Source of the DNA: Isoetes taiwanensis
Lineage: Eukaryota > Streptophyta > Lycopodiopsida > Isoetales > Isoetaceae
Length of the DNA: 64,000 nucleotides
Assembly (NCBI GenBank): GCA_021234155.1
Contig: JAJEKV010000175.1
Span: 545,561-609,560, forward strand
Direction: 5' to 3'
The stretch's first letter is position 1. Each line of letters opens with the position of its first letter. Below are positions 46,260-56,639 of this stretch, piece after piece. Under the pieces are notes generated by a model that worked only from the letters and a program-made list of their open reading frames with translations, had not been told where the DNA came from and searched no databases. The position numbers were made by a program, and so were the translations under genes.

Positions 46260-46990
46260 ATGGCAGCGGTGTGATTGTTGAGAAGAAATGGATTGAGAGA
46301 TTTAATGGAAGGTTTATATCTGGAAGATAAGAATGAGATCTCTCTTTAAAATTGAGATTTCATGGAATATCGTGTGGAAGGTATTGAGAAGAAGCACGCA
46401 GCTGCGGATGATCGCATAAAGTGGCAAATTAAATTGATAATAAAGCATATATGATCGATTGTGTGGAAGCTTTAGGCAATAGCTTAACTCTTGCATGTAG
46501 TAGCAAGGATTAGATCTTATGATGGCAGAAACGTGTGGATATCTATGAATCAAAGAGGAATCCATGAAGGTGTTCTTAGCGCCAAGGAATTTAGAAGCTT
46601 TCATTGAAGAAGATGAGAAGATTGGAGAAGCGGTGTCTGAGATTCAAGACTATTGTGCAACAATTGTTAGGCTGTAAGTAGGAGATCAGGAGTGGATTCC
46701 AAGGATCAGAGTGGCTAAAGCTCATAAATAGTTTACGGTCGTTTGGGCAACGAGGTAACTCACAGTGTCGTGATAATCTAACCCCTGACGGTGATAGCTT
46801 CTATTTTGAAGAAGAAATCGTCAAAGAAGGAAAATGCACTAGATCACGAGAGGAAAAGGCATTTACGGCAATCAGCAAACAAAGAAGAAATTAAGTCGGA
46901 AAAGAGATTGAAGAGAAAATGTGATTAGCTTTAAGTGTGGAGCCAAAGGCCATTATGTGAAGGATTGTCAAAAGTGCGAGCATGAGCATG
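46260..46990 (+). pseudogene. Copia-type gag remnant with altered zinc knuckle
   Basis: Across several frame breaks the plus strand reads like a Copia Gag (UBN2/retrotran_gag type): a KKWIERFNG start near 46285, DDRIKWQI near 46417, KAYM and EALGNSLTL near 46440-46490, then SFKCGAKGHYVKDC at about 46927-46968. In the knuckle the first Cys of CX2CX4HX4C is Ser, while the other ligands remain. Gag would build the particle. The many stops show decay. Confidence 0.6.
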
Positions 46991-47138
46991 AGGAGCAAGC
47001 AAATTGTATCGGTGATAATTTCTTTTAGATCCGGTGGGAGCATTGTTTCAAGTGGCGGTGTTTGAAACCGATGGGAAGTAATTAATGCGATTGTAGCATA
47101 CTGTGAAAGAGCAGCGTGCATATAGTAGCCGATGGGAG

Positions 47139-47387
47139 TGTTTGGAATATGTCCGATAGCACATGTGGCGATCTGCTTTGTATGGCCCGGATCAGTGGCG
47201 TGGCCCAAAAGAACACAACCCGGTCTGATCGAGTTGTATGCATTGTCTAGAGTCGATGTACATTTCCACCGAATTAAAACGCCTGTAGAATTAGTTGTGC
47301 CTTTGGAAACTACATAAACATGTAGCTATGATGGGCAGCATTCCCAACCAATTCATATCCAATAGATTAGTGCATAATTTTTGGACA
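47139..47387 (+). repeat. 3' LTR of the Copia-type element
   Basis: TGTTTGGAATATGTCCGATAGC to ATTTTTGGACA, 249 bp. It differs from the 5' LTR by substitutions and small indels concentrated in the first 150 bases. Confidence 0.8.
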
Positions 47388-47489
47388 CAAAAGGAAAACC
47401 ACTATAGAAGGTAATGAGGACCAAACCCGTTTCCTTGATTTTGTTCCATCTATTAGCTTACTATTCTACTCTATACTTTGTAGGAGCTA

Positions 47490-47815
47490 CTACATTATGG
47501 TTGGTAGCCGCATATCCTTTTTGTTGGTAGGAATGCTTTGACTTCTTTCAAAATCGATAATGGAGTGTCGAAAATTGTGATATATTTGTGTTGCGAGGAT
47601 AAATGAGAATGATCAAAATTTGTGGATCTAACACTGCATAAAGCCCTTATTCCAAATAAAATGCTAAGCTTAACATCCTTCAAATTTTTTGACTTCTTGG
47701 TTCCAAATTTGTTCTCGTGCAAGGTATTGCAATATGATGGGATCTCACAGCATAACACCTCCTTCAAGCATGGCAGAATAATATCACATGAGTGCGATTT
47801 AGAATTTTTATTTCA
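47490..47815 (-). CDS. Unrecognised open stretch, minus strand
   Basis: About 107 codons are open on the minus strand without an ATG near the start (CLKEVLCCEIPSYCNTLHEN, KKSKNLKDVKLSILFGIRAL, ending KRICGYQP and TAA). The residue mix is plausible for an exon or TE fragment, but there is no domain, no clear splice site and AT-rich codon use. It could be chance. Confidence 0.2.
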
Positions 47816-47914
47816 TAATTAATATCTTCACATATCCATTTTCCATTTTCTTTTTCTGTTGCAACCTATACATCATTGCAATCACCAAATATCCTTTGGT
47901 GCACTCTTTCTTGG

Positions 47915-47998
47915 CATGTTTAGTTCAAGTCCCACTTAACCCGATTGGGATTCGTGGGCGTTAAAATTTCATCCTTCCTTCCTTCCCTTCCTTCCTTT
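47915..47998 (+). mobile_element. Short retroelement 3' end with (TTCC)n tail
   Basis: CAAGTCCCACTTAACCCGAT, TGGGATTCGTGGGCGTTAAA and then (TTCC)n (47973-47997). The text is related to the LINE-A/LINE-B 3' end and to 44200-44270. The left boundary is not defined. Confidence 0.5.
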
Positions 47999-48326
47999 AT
48001 ATAGGTGGGCATAATATTTGAATTGTTAACTCTAATATTTATTTTATTGGCAATTGGCATAACGTCTGTTTCTTTAATCAAGCCCAAGTCCTGGGGTTTA
48101 TATAAAAGTTTATAGCATTTGGAGTTTATAAAGAGGTAAGAAAATATAGAGGCATTCTAGAAAATAATTTGTAGGACTCCCTTGAATGATAGCATTTATG
48201 CTAATAAATGCTAATAAGCAAACTTCTCATGACAAGTTCCATATCGGTCAATGATCGATAATTTGATCATGTAATTTCCTACGATACGGAAGGGCAGCTA
48301 AATAAAAGCATGAGAACATTAAGAAG

Positions 48327-50780
48327 AGGAAAGGAAGGAAGGAAGGTTCCAATAGATCGCGAGGTATCGACCTATGGACAAATTGAGTGCGAGCAAGGCC
48401 GTTGCTTTTGGATTAACCCTTAGAGGAAAACGTCATGACAACAAACTTGTAGTGTACAAATGTACATATATACACATGAAATTCGGCACCTGGTGGCGAG
48501 ATGAGTCCACGGATCCAAAACCTCATGGAGGTAGGAGCCAAGGGATGAGCCCAGCGGTGTCTTGAAGGTAGCTCGTCGCGAGGGCAGGCCAGTGCGCGCA
48601 AGAGAATGTGAGCGAATCGACTGTGGGGCTGACTCTACGGAAGGCATGGCTTTCATCCTCAACAACTGATGGGTAACAATGACAAAAAGCACATCTGGCT
48701 AGCGACTCTCCAGCTTATGACCCGTCTCAAAGCGAGAAGATGGTGGGCCCACTGTTGTTGAATGGGCGATAATCTGCGCTTCTTCATGGGCAGCGAGAAC
48801 TGCAATTGCATTTGTGGAGCCACCGGGCTTGAGAGTGGGAGTTTATGTCTTTGTTTGTAGTGTGCCACCTTTACATTCGAGCATGGTGGTCCCAGCGGAA
48901 CTCCCGAAACAAGAGTCCAAGTACCACCTCATTTCTCCCGTACGGCGTCACATTGTGCACACGGGCGCACCTGTAATGGCGTCTACGTTCGGCTGGCGCT
49001 ATGCCCAGGCTCTCTTGTCCTTCAACAAACCTTTAGTCGTTAGATAGCTATAAACGTAATGATGGGGAGCAGTGTAAGCCATGTTGGCCACATGCGGAAA
49101 TAGACAATGTGCCTGTAGAGGGCGCTGCTGCGGGGAGCATGAATCACATCTCTGCAGCAAGATGCGATATGGGCGGGGGCTTAGCGTGCCGCGTCAAAAA
49201 TGCCTATACGGACTTTGCTCTAAGTTGTTTCAAGTGAGCAAAAGACACCCACTTTGGGCCCCACACACCTGGAGCCCCATACAAAGAAGCTGGCTCGACC
49301 CGGTGCCGGTTTCAAATGTGTGCTTGATCATACGGCTACTGCCTTGTGACTATTGAGCATTTGTCTGGCGCCTTCCATTACATGTAGTCACGAGAAAGCG
49401 AATGGATGCATCCCAATACATTGAGGCCCAGAATTCCACCCCAGTGCCATTTGGAGTGTGACCTCTCTACCATCACGCCTGATAGAGTGAGCATCGGAGG
49501 TCTTGGGATAGCGTGAGGGAGGATATAGGGACCACCTTAGTCTTGGCGGGTTGACCCACGTAATGGGTAAGCACGGCGAATGTGTCAGGGGTATCTAGGT
49601 GTGCACATTCTAAATTGTATATGGGCCAAGAGGTCCACATCATCACATAGAAGAGGCTGTAGGATGACACAGTGCAAATTATCTGCCCCATTGGCGGTAG
49701 CGGGGCTTTCAAGCGGTCAATGTAAAGCCGAAGAGTGTGGGTGAAGGACAACCTTGCCCCTAACTCCAATGCTACTTGGCAAATGGTGTCCTTCATTGCA
49801 TCATGACTGTCTGACTCGTCTGATCTGGCCTGCTTTGCATTCTACTTGAGATCCATAAGGAGCCCAAATGTTACCCAATCAGCGCCCATAGCACACTCAC
49901 AGGAGCGTGTTGAAAGCCTTTGCAAAGTCTACAAAGCAGCCGATACCGAGTCCTCCCAAACAGTTCTGGCCTCCTCGACTAGGAGTCACGAGTGTGAAAG
50001 ATGTGATCGGTGTAGTAGATGTGAGTCGGAAGCATGCACAGGTAAGTGCCACGACTTCCATTGCCTCTGCCCATCACGGTTACAACGTTAGAATGCAGCG
50101 CCGCGGCTTGGCAAATCTTGGTGACCGTATGGTTGTTAATTGTTGGGCGGTGTGGGATTCCGCGCCTTTAATAGATGGAACAACCACGCTGTGGTCCATG
50201 GCCGGGAAAACCCTCTTCGAAAACCACATTGAAACGATGCGGCGGGCCGGGCACCATGGCACATCTCACGCCCACTTGAACAACTAAACTGCGAGGCCAT
50301 CAAAGTACCTGCGCGCCTTCCACATTAGCGGGTATTTGTAGCCCTCTTGACATCTTCTTACGTGATCACCGTGATGGGCGTTTCCTAGCGGGGAACATCG
50401 CGTCCCATTCAGGAGGATCATAAAACATTCGATCTTTGCTCCACTACAATGCCGTGATGTTCCGTGAGGCTGTCACGGCCTCGCGGGTACCTATGTGAAA
50501 GCTCTCGGGTGCGAAACGTCCGGTAGGCATGCATTGTTCGTAAGCCTGCAATGCGAAGACTGCCCTTCTTTGAGCAATGATCGGGCTCCTGCATTTCTGC
50601 GGTCAGTGCAAATCCTTCTCCCAGAAAAGTCTTTCGATCTTTGCTGGTTAACCTCAAGGCTGACACGCAACCCTGCCTTCTGTGGTAGCACAACTCCAAC
50701 TTCAGCTGAGTGTGGCTTTGTCTTGCCGTGCCATGGCATTAGCCTCATCAACCTCGTCACGGGCTGAGCGTGTTGCAAGT
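48327..50780 (-). mobile_element. LINE-B: non-LTR retrotransposon with RT, (TTCC)n tail
   Basis: Read on the minus strand, the element ends in (TTCC)n (plus-strand GGAA run at 48327-48347). Going upstream it has the region shared with LINE-A (to about 49370), a C-terminal RT continuation (AKTKVVPISSLT), the catalytic box CDDVDLLAH near 49640 (YADD type), and FVDFAKAFNTL near 49940 (the (F)VDFxKAFDT motif). Weaker upstream text (VVLPQKAGLRVSLEVNQQ, near 50700) may also belong to it. It is a LINE lineage different from the poly(A)-tailed L1 at 41.6-44.1 kb. The left boundary is approximate and the frames are broken. Confidence 0.65.
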
Positions 50781-52139
50781 GTCTGGCGCTCCGTCGGTCA
50801 CATCTCTGCCGGCATTATCCGGGGAGAGTATCCATGCGAGCCCTAGGCTGACAAAGTTGAGGCGAGAAGCTTAGGCGACAAAAGGATATAAAAGGCAACT
50901 CCATATAAACCTCGATTACTGCAATGAAATACTTGATGCATCATTGTTGATTCTTTATAAGTTCTGATATTTGATCACAAGATATAATATTCTTCAAGCA
51001 TCTTGAATGGCTGACTGAACTGATAAGCGGCATGGTCACTAGAAGGTCTTTCAAACTGATATCCCGGTGCTAACCACCTTGCAATGCCAAAGACGAGCTT
51101 TAGATTGTGTGATTTTGAACATACCTTTCACGGCATTTTGTGAAACCAATGATGTTACGTAGAGGCTAAGGTCAAAACAAATTCCAACTATAAGAAGCCT
51201 CATCATTTTGTGTCGAATTTGTTAGGCACCATTTTGTATTGTGATCCAGTCGCCTCTAACATGTTATAAGCGTCGATCTTCACATTCTCGTGTGCATTTG
51301 GTAGAAATGGCAGCATCTTTATAGGCCCTTATGTCTCCTATATAAGTGGCTGCACGACCAATACATCAATCATACAAGCATAATATGAACAACACTTAAT
51401 GAGATTAGTGGGAGATTAGATAGGCACTGATGGTGATAATGGCGGCAGAGTACTGCTTACGTTTTTTCATGTAACTAGCATGAACTCAGTTTTTCGATGA
51501 TCTTTAGTTCGTTGGAAAGCTTGTTCCGAGAGCTCTCTTTAACATCAATTTTTATTTAGGGTTTGCTATCAGGTTAGGGGCGAATTTGTATGTTTGATTT
51601 CGACCACTTATAGTAGGGATGGGGAAGGCAGATGTAGTTCGGCGTCCAAAGCGTGACAAAGCGGTGAGTCTATCACGATTTGGTGATACGGGGATCTGAT
51701 TGCTGGCAAAAGAGGTAAATAATTAGGTTGAAAGTTCTTTGCCAGCCCGATCTTTGGCTACTCGGTGGTTCTTGAAGAAGCAAGGGGGTGCATTTCATGA
51801 CATATATGATGCACAAGTAGTGGTAGGGGTGTTTTTAATGGTTAAAGTTGTATCTGGTACGGAACATAAGCGGTAGAGAAATATTCGTAGCAAGCGTAAG
51901 GGGGAGTAAGTTGGCCGGAGAAAGAGCTTCTCACAGAGTATGCAGAGGTAAGTTAGCGGGGAGAGAAGAGCTTACGTAAATCTACGAAGGCCACAAGGCG
52001 CTTGTTCATAAAAAAAGTAGGTAATATATAGTTGATTTCTTTATTTTCTAGACTAAATTTGCAAAGCTCACAGGGCTCACGTTTTCGATTTTTTTTTTTT
52101 TTTCGCTAACTTCCTCACATGGGCTCAAATTAAAACGTA
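50781..52139. other. Gene-free stretch with two TATA-like sites
   Basis: GGATATAAAAGG (about 50884) and CTCCTATATAAGTGG (51335-51349) are good TATA contexts. The latter is followed about 30 bp on by CAATACATCAATCATAC, as in plant core promoters or LTRs. No gene or LTR pair is apparent, so they may come from a decayed element. Confidence 0.3.
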
Positions 52140-52660
52140 ATGCGAGCTTTTGCGGTCTTGCTTGCCTCTCGAGTGCACCAATCCGGATCAACATGCGTCC
52201 GGCGGTGTGCTTGGGTCTCAACTGCAGCGACCGCCGCCACAATAACCGCTCATATCGCGGAGATAAAGTTGCGTGCATCTGCCTCTGGCAGTTCGGGCAG
52301 AATGCGCACCTGCCGGGCCTCAACCCTGGCTGCTTTCCAAGGTTTTGCTTTTCGCTAACGAGGGGGCCCCTCAGGGCCCGCGCTCAATCCTTCATTGCCG
52401 AGCCTACCGGCCGCCGTAGGCCTCGGGCCCCGCCTTCCTTCATGCTGGAGGTGATAAGCCCCTTGCCCATCATCATACCGCGACGGGCCGCCCTTTGGTG
52501 GCCCCTCTGGTTTTCCTGTAGGCTCACCGGAGGTCAATGGTCGCGGCGGCCTGCCCTGTGTACCGGGTTCGTAAAGCTCAATTCGGGCGCAAGTGAGTCC
52601 TGACATCGGCTGCTTCTGCGGCCAGCGCGGATCGGGGTATGGCACGCCAAGCAAGGTTTA
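52140..52660. other. GC-rich stretch of unknown origin
   Basis: This part is much richer in G and C than its surroundings (for example GGGGGCCCCTCAGGGCCCGC at about 52362 and GCCTCGGGCCCCGCC). Long frames are open on both strands, which is expected from the composition and is no proof of coding. It may be a piece of a TE or a CpG-rich promoter region. Confidence 0.3.
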
Positions 52661-52825
52661 GGCTATGGCGTGGGCTTGTCGTCCGGGCAGGTTAGGCGTG
52701 CTATGGAGTGTGCCTGCGCCGCTAGGCAAGGCCAAGAGGCGCTTTGGTTGGCTATGGCAATGCAAATGTTGGAGCCTAGCTCAAATATTGCTACCGACTT
52801 CCAAAGGCTATGGGGTCTCGGGTCA

Positions 52826-53042
52826 GAAAAAAGTGTGCTTAGAATCCACTTGGGACCCAAAATCACTGCCGAAAGCACCTTTTGGGAGTTTGGGGTTTTG
52901 GGGCTAGAGAGATCAGAAACCCTAGAGAGTAGGAAAATAGGTCTCTCGGCCGGTAAAAGTGTATGCTTAAATCACCGCCGAGCACTCCTTTGGGAGTTTG
53001 GGGTTTTGGGGCTAGAGAGAGATTGTAAACCCTAGAGAGAGC
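52826..53042. repeat. Two-copy tandem duplication, period about 108-128 bp
   Basis: AAAAGTGT(A/G)TGCTTA, then TTTGGGAGTTTGGGGTTTTG and GGGCTAGAGAGA, occur twice (52826-52935 and 52954-53042), each followed by AAACCCTAGAGAG. It is non-coding. Confidence 0.65.
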
Positions 53043-54700
53043 CGTAAAAGGGGCAAATCAAGGGGCTTTATGCAAGGGCAAAGGAGGGCTTAGAGAGAGT
53101 GAGGGCGCTTAGAGATATCAACGAATCGCTAAGCAATCAAGCTGCATTTTATTGCATTCTCATGTTCATCAGCATTTAGATTGAACTTTATCACATGGCA
53201 TTATCTTAGATTTGCCAAAACTCGCTGGCCAGAGCTTGTTCAGAAATAATAAGATGTGATTCTCAATAAAACCTGCAGCAAGGGCAACTGATATTATATC
53301 ATGAAGCCTTATATAACTACCTTCACTTCTATGTTAGCTACCTTTATGGCAAGCCTTCTATGTAGTTAATGGCATTTCCTTAAAACTAACAATCAGGTAG
53401 GGTTTTGTTTCTAAGGACGTGTTTGATGTACAATTGTGACCTTTCCAACTTCATTTGTAATCATCTAAATATGTAGACTATTAAAAAATTAGCATTCAAT
53501 GAGTAGGTTCCAGGTTCTAATTTTATGGTTTTACAAGCATATTATGTATAAGAGTCGCAGGACAAAACTCCGTAGTGCTTGTCCAAAAGACAATAAATAG
53601 AGATCAATAAAGGCTTTAGAAGCCCTCTAGAAGCTATTGAAAAGTTTGTCTGGGGTTATACATGCGCCTACTATAAGGTGAGATTGTTTCTGTTTGAGCA
53701 AAGCACCGTTCTTGAATATTTATTTTCAAAAGTGAGAAAAAGTGTTAGAAATGTGAGAATTGTGTATAGTAATATAAATGTTAAATAATGCTTGTGGCGT
53801 CAATCAACCACCAGCAGGGTAATAAACCAGTTCATGATGGTGCCCTTCATTCCGCATCTTTCAGTGGCCAATTCATGATAACTTTTGCATCCATTCCAAT
53901 TTCTTTTGTGCCTTTTAGTCAGTTGTAAAGGGTATCTCTAAAGCTCTGCGTTTATTTCTATGTTGATGTCGCCTTAGGGACGATTTGGTCCGATTCAATG
54001 CCCCCAACAATCATGCCATCGAAGAAAGTTGCAACGATGGTTTTCAGTAAGGGAAGGTTGGGTGTGCCTTTGATGATATCGATGCTCCTTAGTACCCTTT
54101 ACTCCTTTAACAACGCTTTATGTCTAAATCCACTAATGCGCACCGAGGCGCGTAAAATGTAAATCTTCGTAGAGCCCCGGGTTTTGCAAGAAGGATTTCC
54201 GCAAGATTATTATGGTGAAGCATGCCTTTATTTTCCATATGGTGTGCCCTCAGGGTAAAAGGTCGCCTTCACATATACCCGCCCCATCGCCACCCCTCCC
54301 CTTTAAACATATGTTGCGTGCCGTTAAAAAATAAAAGATCAATGTATCGATAACAGGCCCATCCCCCACTCGGGCGAGGGCCCATCCTCATCGGCTTCGT
54401 GCGGGTCCTCATCAAAAGTGTCATAACCCCTCTTCTACATATCCGTTTGGCGCCATTGTATTGCATTTGAAAAGCCATTTTAGGCTTTCACTTGAAAATA
54501 TTCTCCTTTGATCCCTCATCGGAAGGCCATGGACTCCTCTTCCTCTCACTTCTACTTCTAACTTTTAGATATGTCGAATGAGAGGCTTATTTTTTTATTG
54601 GAAACGCGAAACACATTAGGTATCCGTATATTTTAATCTTACCTGACTTTTGACTGCGTCTCCATTTTTTAGTTTTCCAGTTCTTGCGCCGTAAACATGC
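53043..54700. other. Gene-free stretch
   Basis: AT-rich sequence with no recognised element. A minus-strand open stretch at 54269-54478 is short and not convincing. Confidence 0.3.
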
Positions 54701-54706
54701 ATGACT

Positions 54707-54975
54707 ACAATTTAAACATGTTATTTCACAATCCCAAGCTACTGCCACTACTTGGAAGCCTTCTGATTATGTTTCCAAAGTTGCATACCAGAGGTTTAGC
54801 GATTGTATTTGCAAAGGTGTGAGGGTCGATTCAGCTGCTTTACAGGTGCTAGATGAGGAGAATATCCATCATTGCAGAAGCATCCTTGAGAAGTTGATGA
54901 AGAACCTTTGCAATAAGCAGTGCTCTCTTAAACAAACTAGAGGCCAAAAATACATGCATGTTCCTCCATTATAGA
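54707..54975 (+). CDS. Unrecognised open stretch, possible exon
   Basis: After a TGA the plus strand is open for about 89 codons to TAG at 54973, with no ATG near its start. It reads TTWKPSDYVSKVAYQRFSDC, VRVDSAALQVLDEENIHHCR and SILEKLMKNLCNKQC. The residue mix is protein-like. TTCACAATCCCAAG near 54730 could be a splice acceptor. It could be a host exon or TE fragment. Confidence 0.3.
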
Positions 54976-56469
54976 ATCCCGATCTGATGGCATAAGAAAG
55001 AGCCTAACATACACTGAGATAAGGGATCATGGGACAACCAAAATCGTAGGAGAGACGCTGAGTGTCCACCGATGCTTCCATGAGGAAAGAGTGATCATAA
55101 ATTGAGGAAAAGCCTAGAAGATTCCCGAAAGCCAAAGATCAAATCTATTCAAAGTGCCATGAACAGGTCACGCTTAGATGCATAAGCAAATTTGGACGTG
55201 GATAAGCTAGGCTTGCATGATGATCAATGTACATTAATCACGGGCCTAGTAGCTCTATGCTATATTAATAATAAGCCACATACATAGTCTTAGGATCGCT
55301 TGGTCAAAAAATGCATTTGGTTCTATTTTTAATCTTGTTCAGAAATCAGAAGTCATAAGCCACCTTTTATGGAATTGAAATTTCATAGTACAGTTTAGGT
55401 ACAGCTTATTTAGACAGACTTGCAAGACCAAATTATCTTCAATGGAGCTTTGAGCCACTTCTAGGATGTCTTCTAATCTCATTATGGCCATTTTGTTATT
55501 TTCAGATCCCTGCTATTCTTGATGGTCCTATGAAACAAGTACGCTTCAAAGCGGTGTTCTCATTTCCTTTGTAAACATTGAGTACAAATGGATCCCTCAC
55601 TAGGATAGATAAATGGAATATGAACTTTTAAATGTTCAAACTAGACAATCATCGAAAGTTACGATGATACCTAAGAATATAACATAAAAGATGGTTTTAT
55701 CCCGCCACTTGGTCAATGCAAAGGTGAGGCGATTCCTGCTGATCGCTCCTCATTGAAAAGAAGAACCACGCTTCTTAGGTTTTGAGGAAACCTAAGCAAA
55801 TAGTTGCAAAGCGACCTAATCTCACGACTATGTATAAACCTCCATAAGATCTTAAAACAACTCGTAATCAAGGTGGAAAGAAATAACCATCAAAGAAAGT
55901 TAGACGCCATAGCAAGAAGACTCGCAGTTCCGTGGCCACGCCGAAAGTTAGAACAACAGCCGACTCATTCCGAACCCCGCTGAATGAATACGGAAAACAA
56001 ACCGATTAGTTTTAAAGGCTACGCCACGCCGAGAAAACAATGAAATATCTCCTTGAGGCAACAGCCACACGGAAAACATGAATAATAAATATTGATCGAG
56101 AGGCTACAATGCCAATAATCGAGAGAAAACATGAATGAATAAATAAAATGCTGCCACGCCAAGAAAAAAAAATAACAAGAAATCATATATCCTCAAGGCC
56201 ATAACCACGTGCTTCGAGAAAGAACAAATGATAAGAAAGTCTCGTGAGGCTACGCAGCCACCGAAACATGAAAATAAGAACATATGCACTTCCAAAAAGA
56301 CAGAAAGGAGGCATGGAGGATACTGGCAAGGTGACTCGAGAAGTAAAACGATTATAATACGCATATAGACTAAAAAGAAAGTATGACAACTCTAACAAAG
56401 CAACTAAATATGAAAAACGAGAAGCCCGCAGCTGAAATGAAACAAGCTCAAATATAATGAGGGAGAGGG
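54976..56469. other. Gene-free stretch
   Basis: No gene or repeat recognised. From about 55850 the plus strand becomes purine-rich, leading into the block described next. Confidence 0.3.
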
Positions 56470-56553
56470 GGCGAAACTCTAGGAGCAAAAACGAGCGCGA
56501 ACAGAAAGGAGTCAAGAGAATCCAGCCGATGGCTTAAAATGAGGAAGTGGGGT

Positions 56554-56568
56554 GATATAAATAGAGAG
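56554..56568 (+). promoter_or_regulatory. TATA box in left 160-bp repeat
   Basis: GATATAAATAGAGAG, followed about 45 bp later by the perfect 12-bp palindrome CTATTGCAATAG. The same pair is conserved at 62360-62374 and about 62416. Confidence 0.45.
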
Positions 56569-56639
56569 TTAAGATACGCCCCATCCAGTGGAATGTCGCA
56601 TTCTCATTGCTATTGCAATAGAATCGTATGACCCTAGGA

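Larger units (their letters stand above)
45881..47387 (+). mobile_element. Small Copia-type element carrying only a gag remnant
   Basis: Two direct repeats (45881-46118, 238 bp; 47139-47387, 249 bp) start TGTTTGGAATAT and end TTTGGACA. The primer site TGGTATCCAGGCC (initiator tRNA-Met type) begins directly after the first. A purine-rich CCGATGGGAG precedes the second. The 1.02-kb interior has Copia gag text and no protease, integrase or RT, so the structure is TR-GAG/TRIM-like. Flanks are CAAAG (45876-45880) and CAAAAG (47388 on), an imperfect target duplication. Confidence 0.8.

Noticed and set aside
52140-52660. Possible coding region in the GC-rich stretch
   Set aside because: Frames are open on both strands because of composition, and no motif or splice pattern was found.
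52900-53040. AAACCCTAG words, resembling plant telomere repeats
   Set aside because: They are only isolated single units within a tandem duplication, with no (CCCTAAA)n run.
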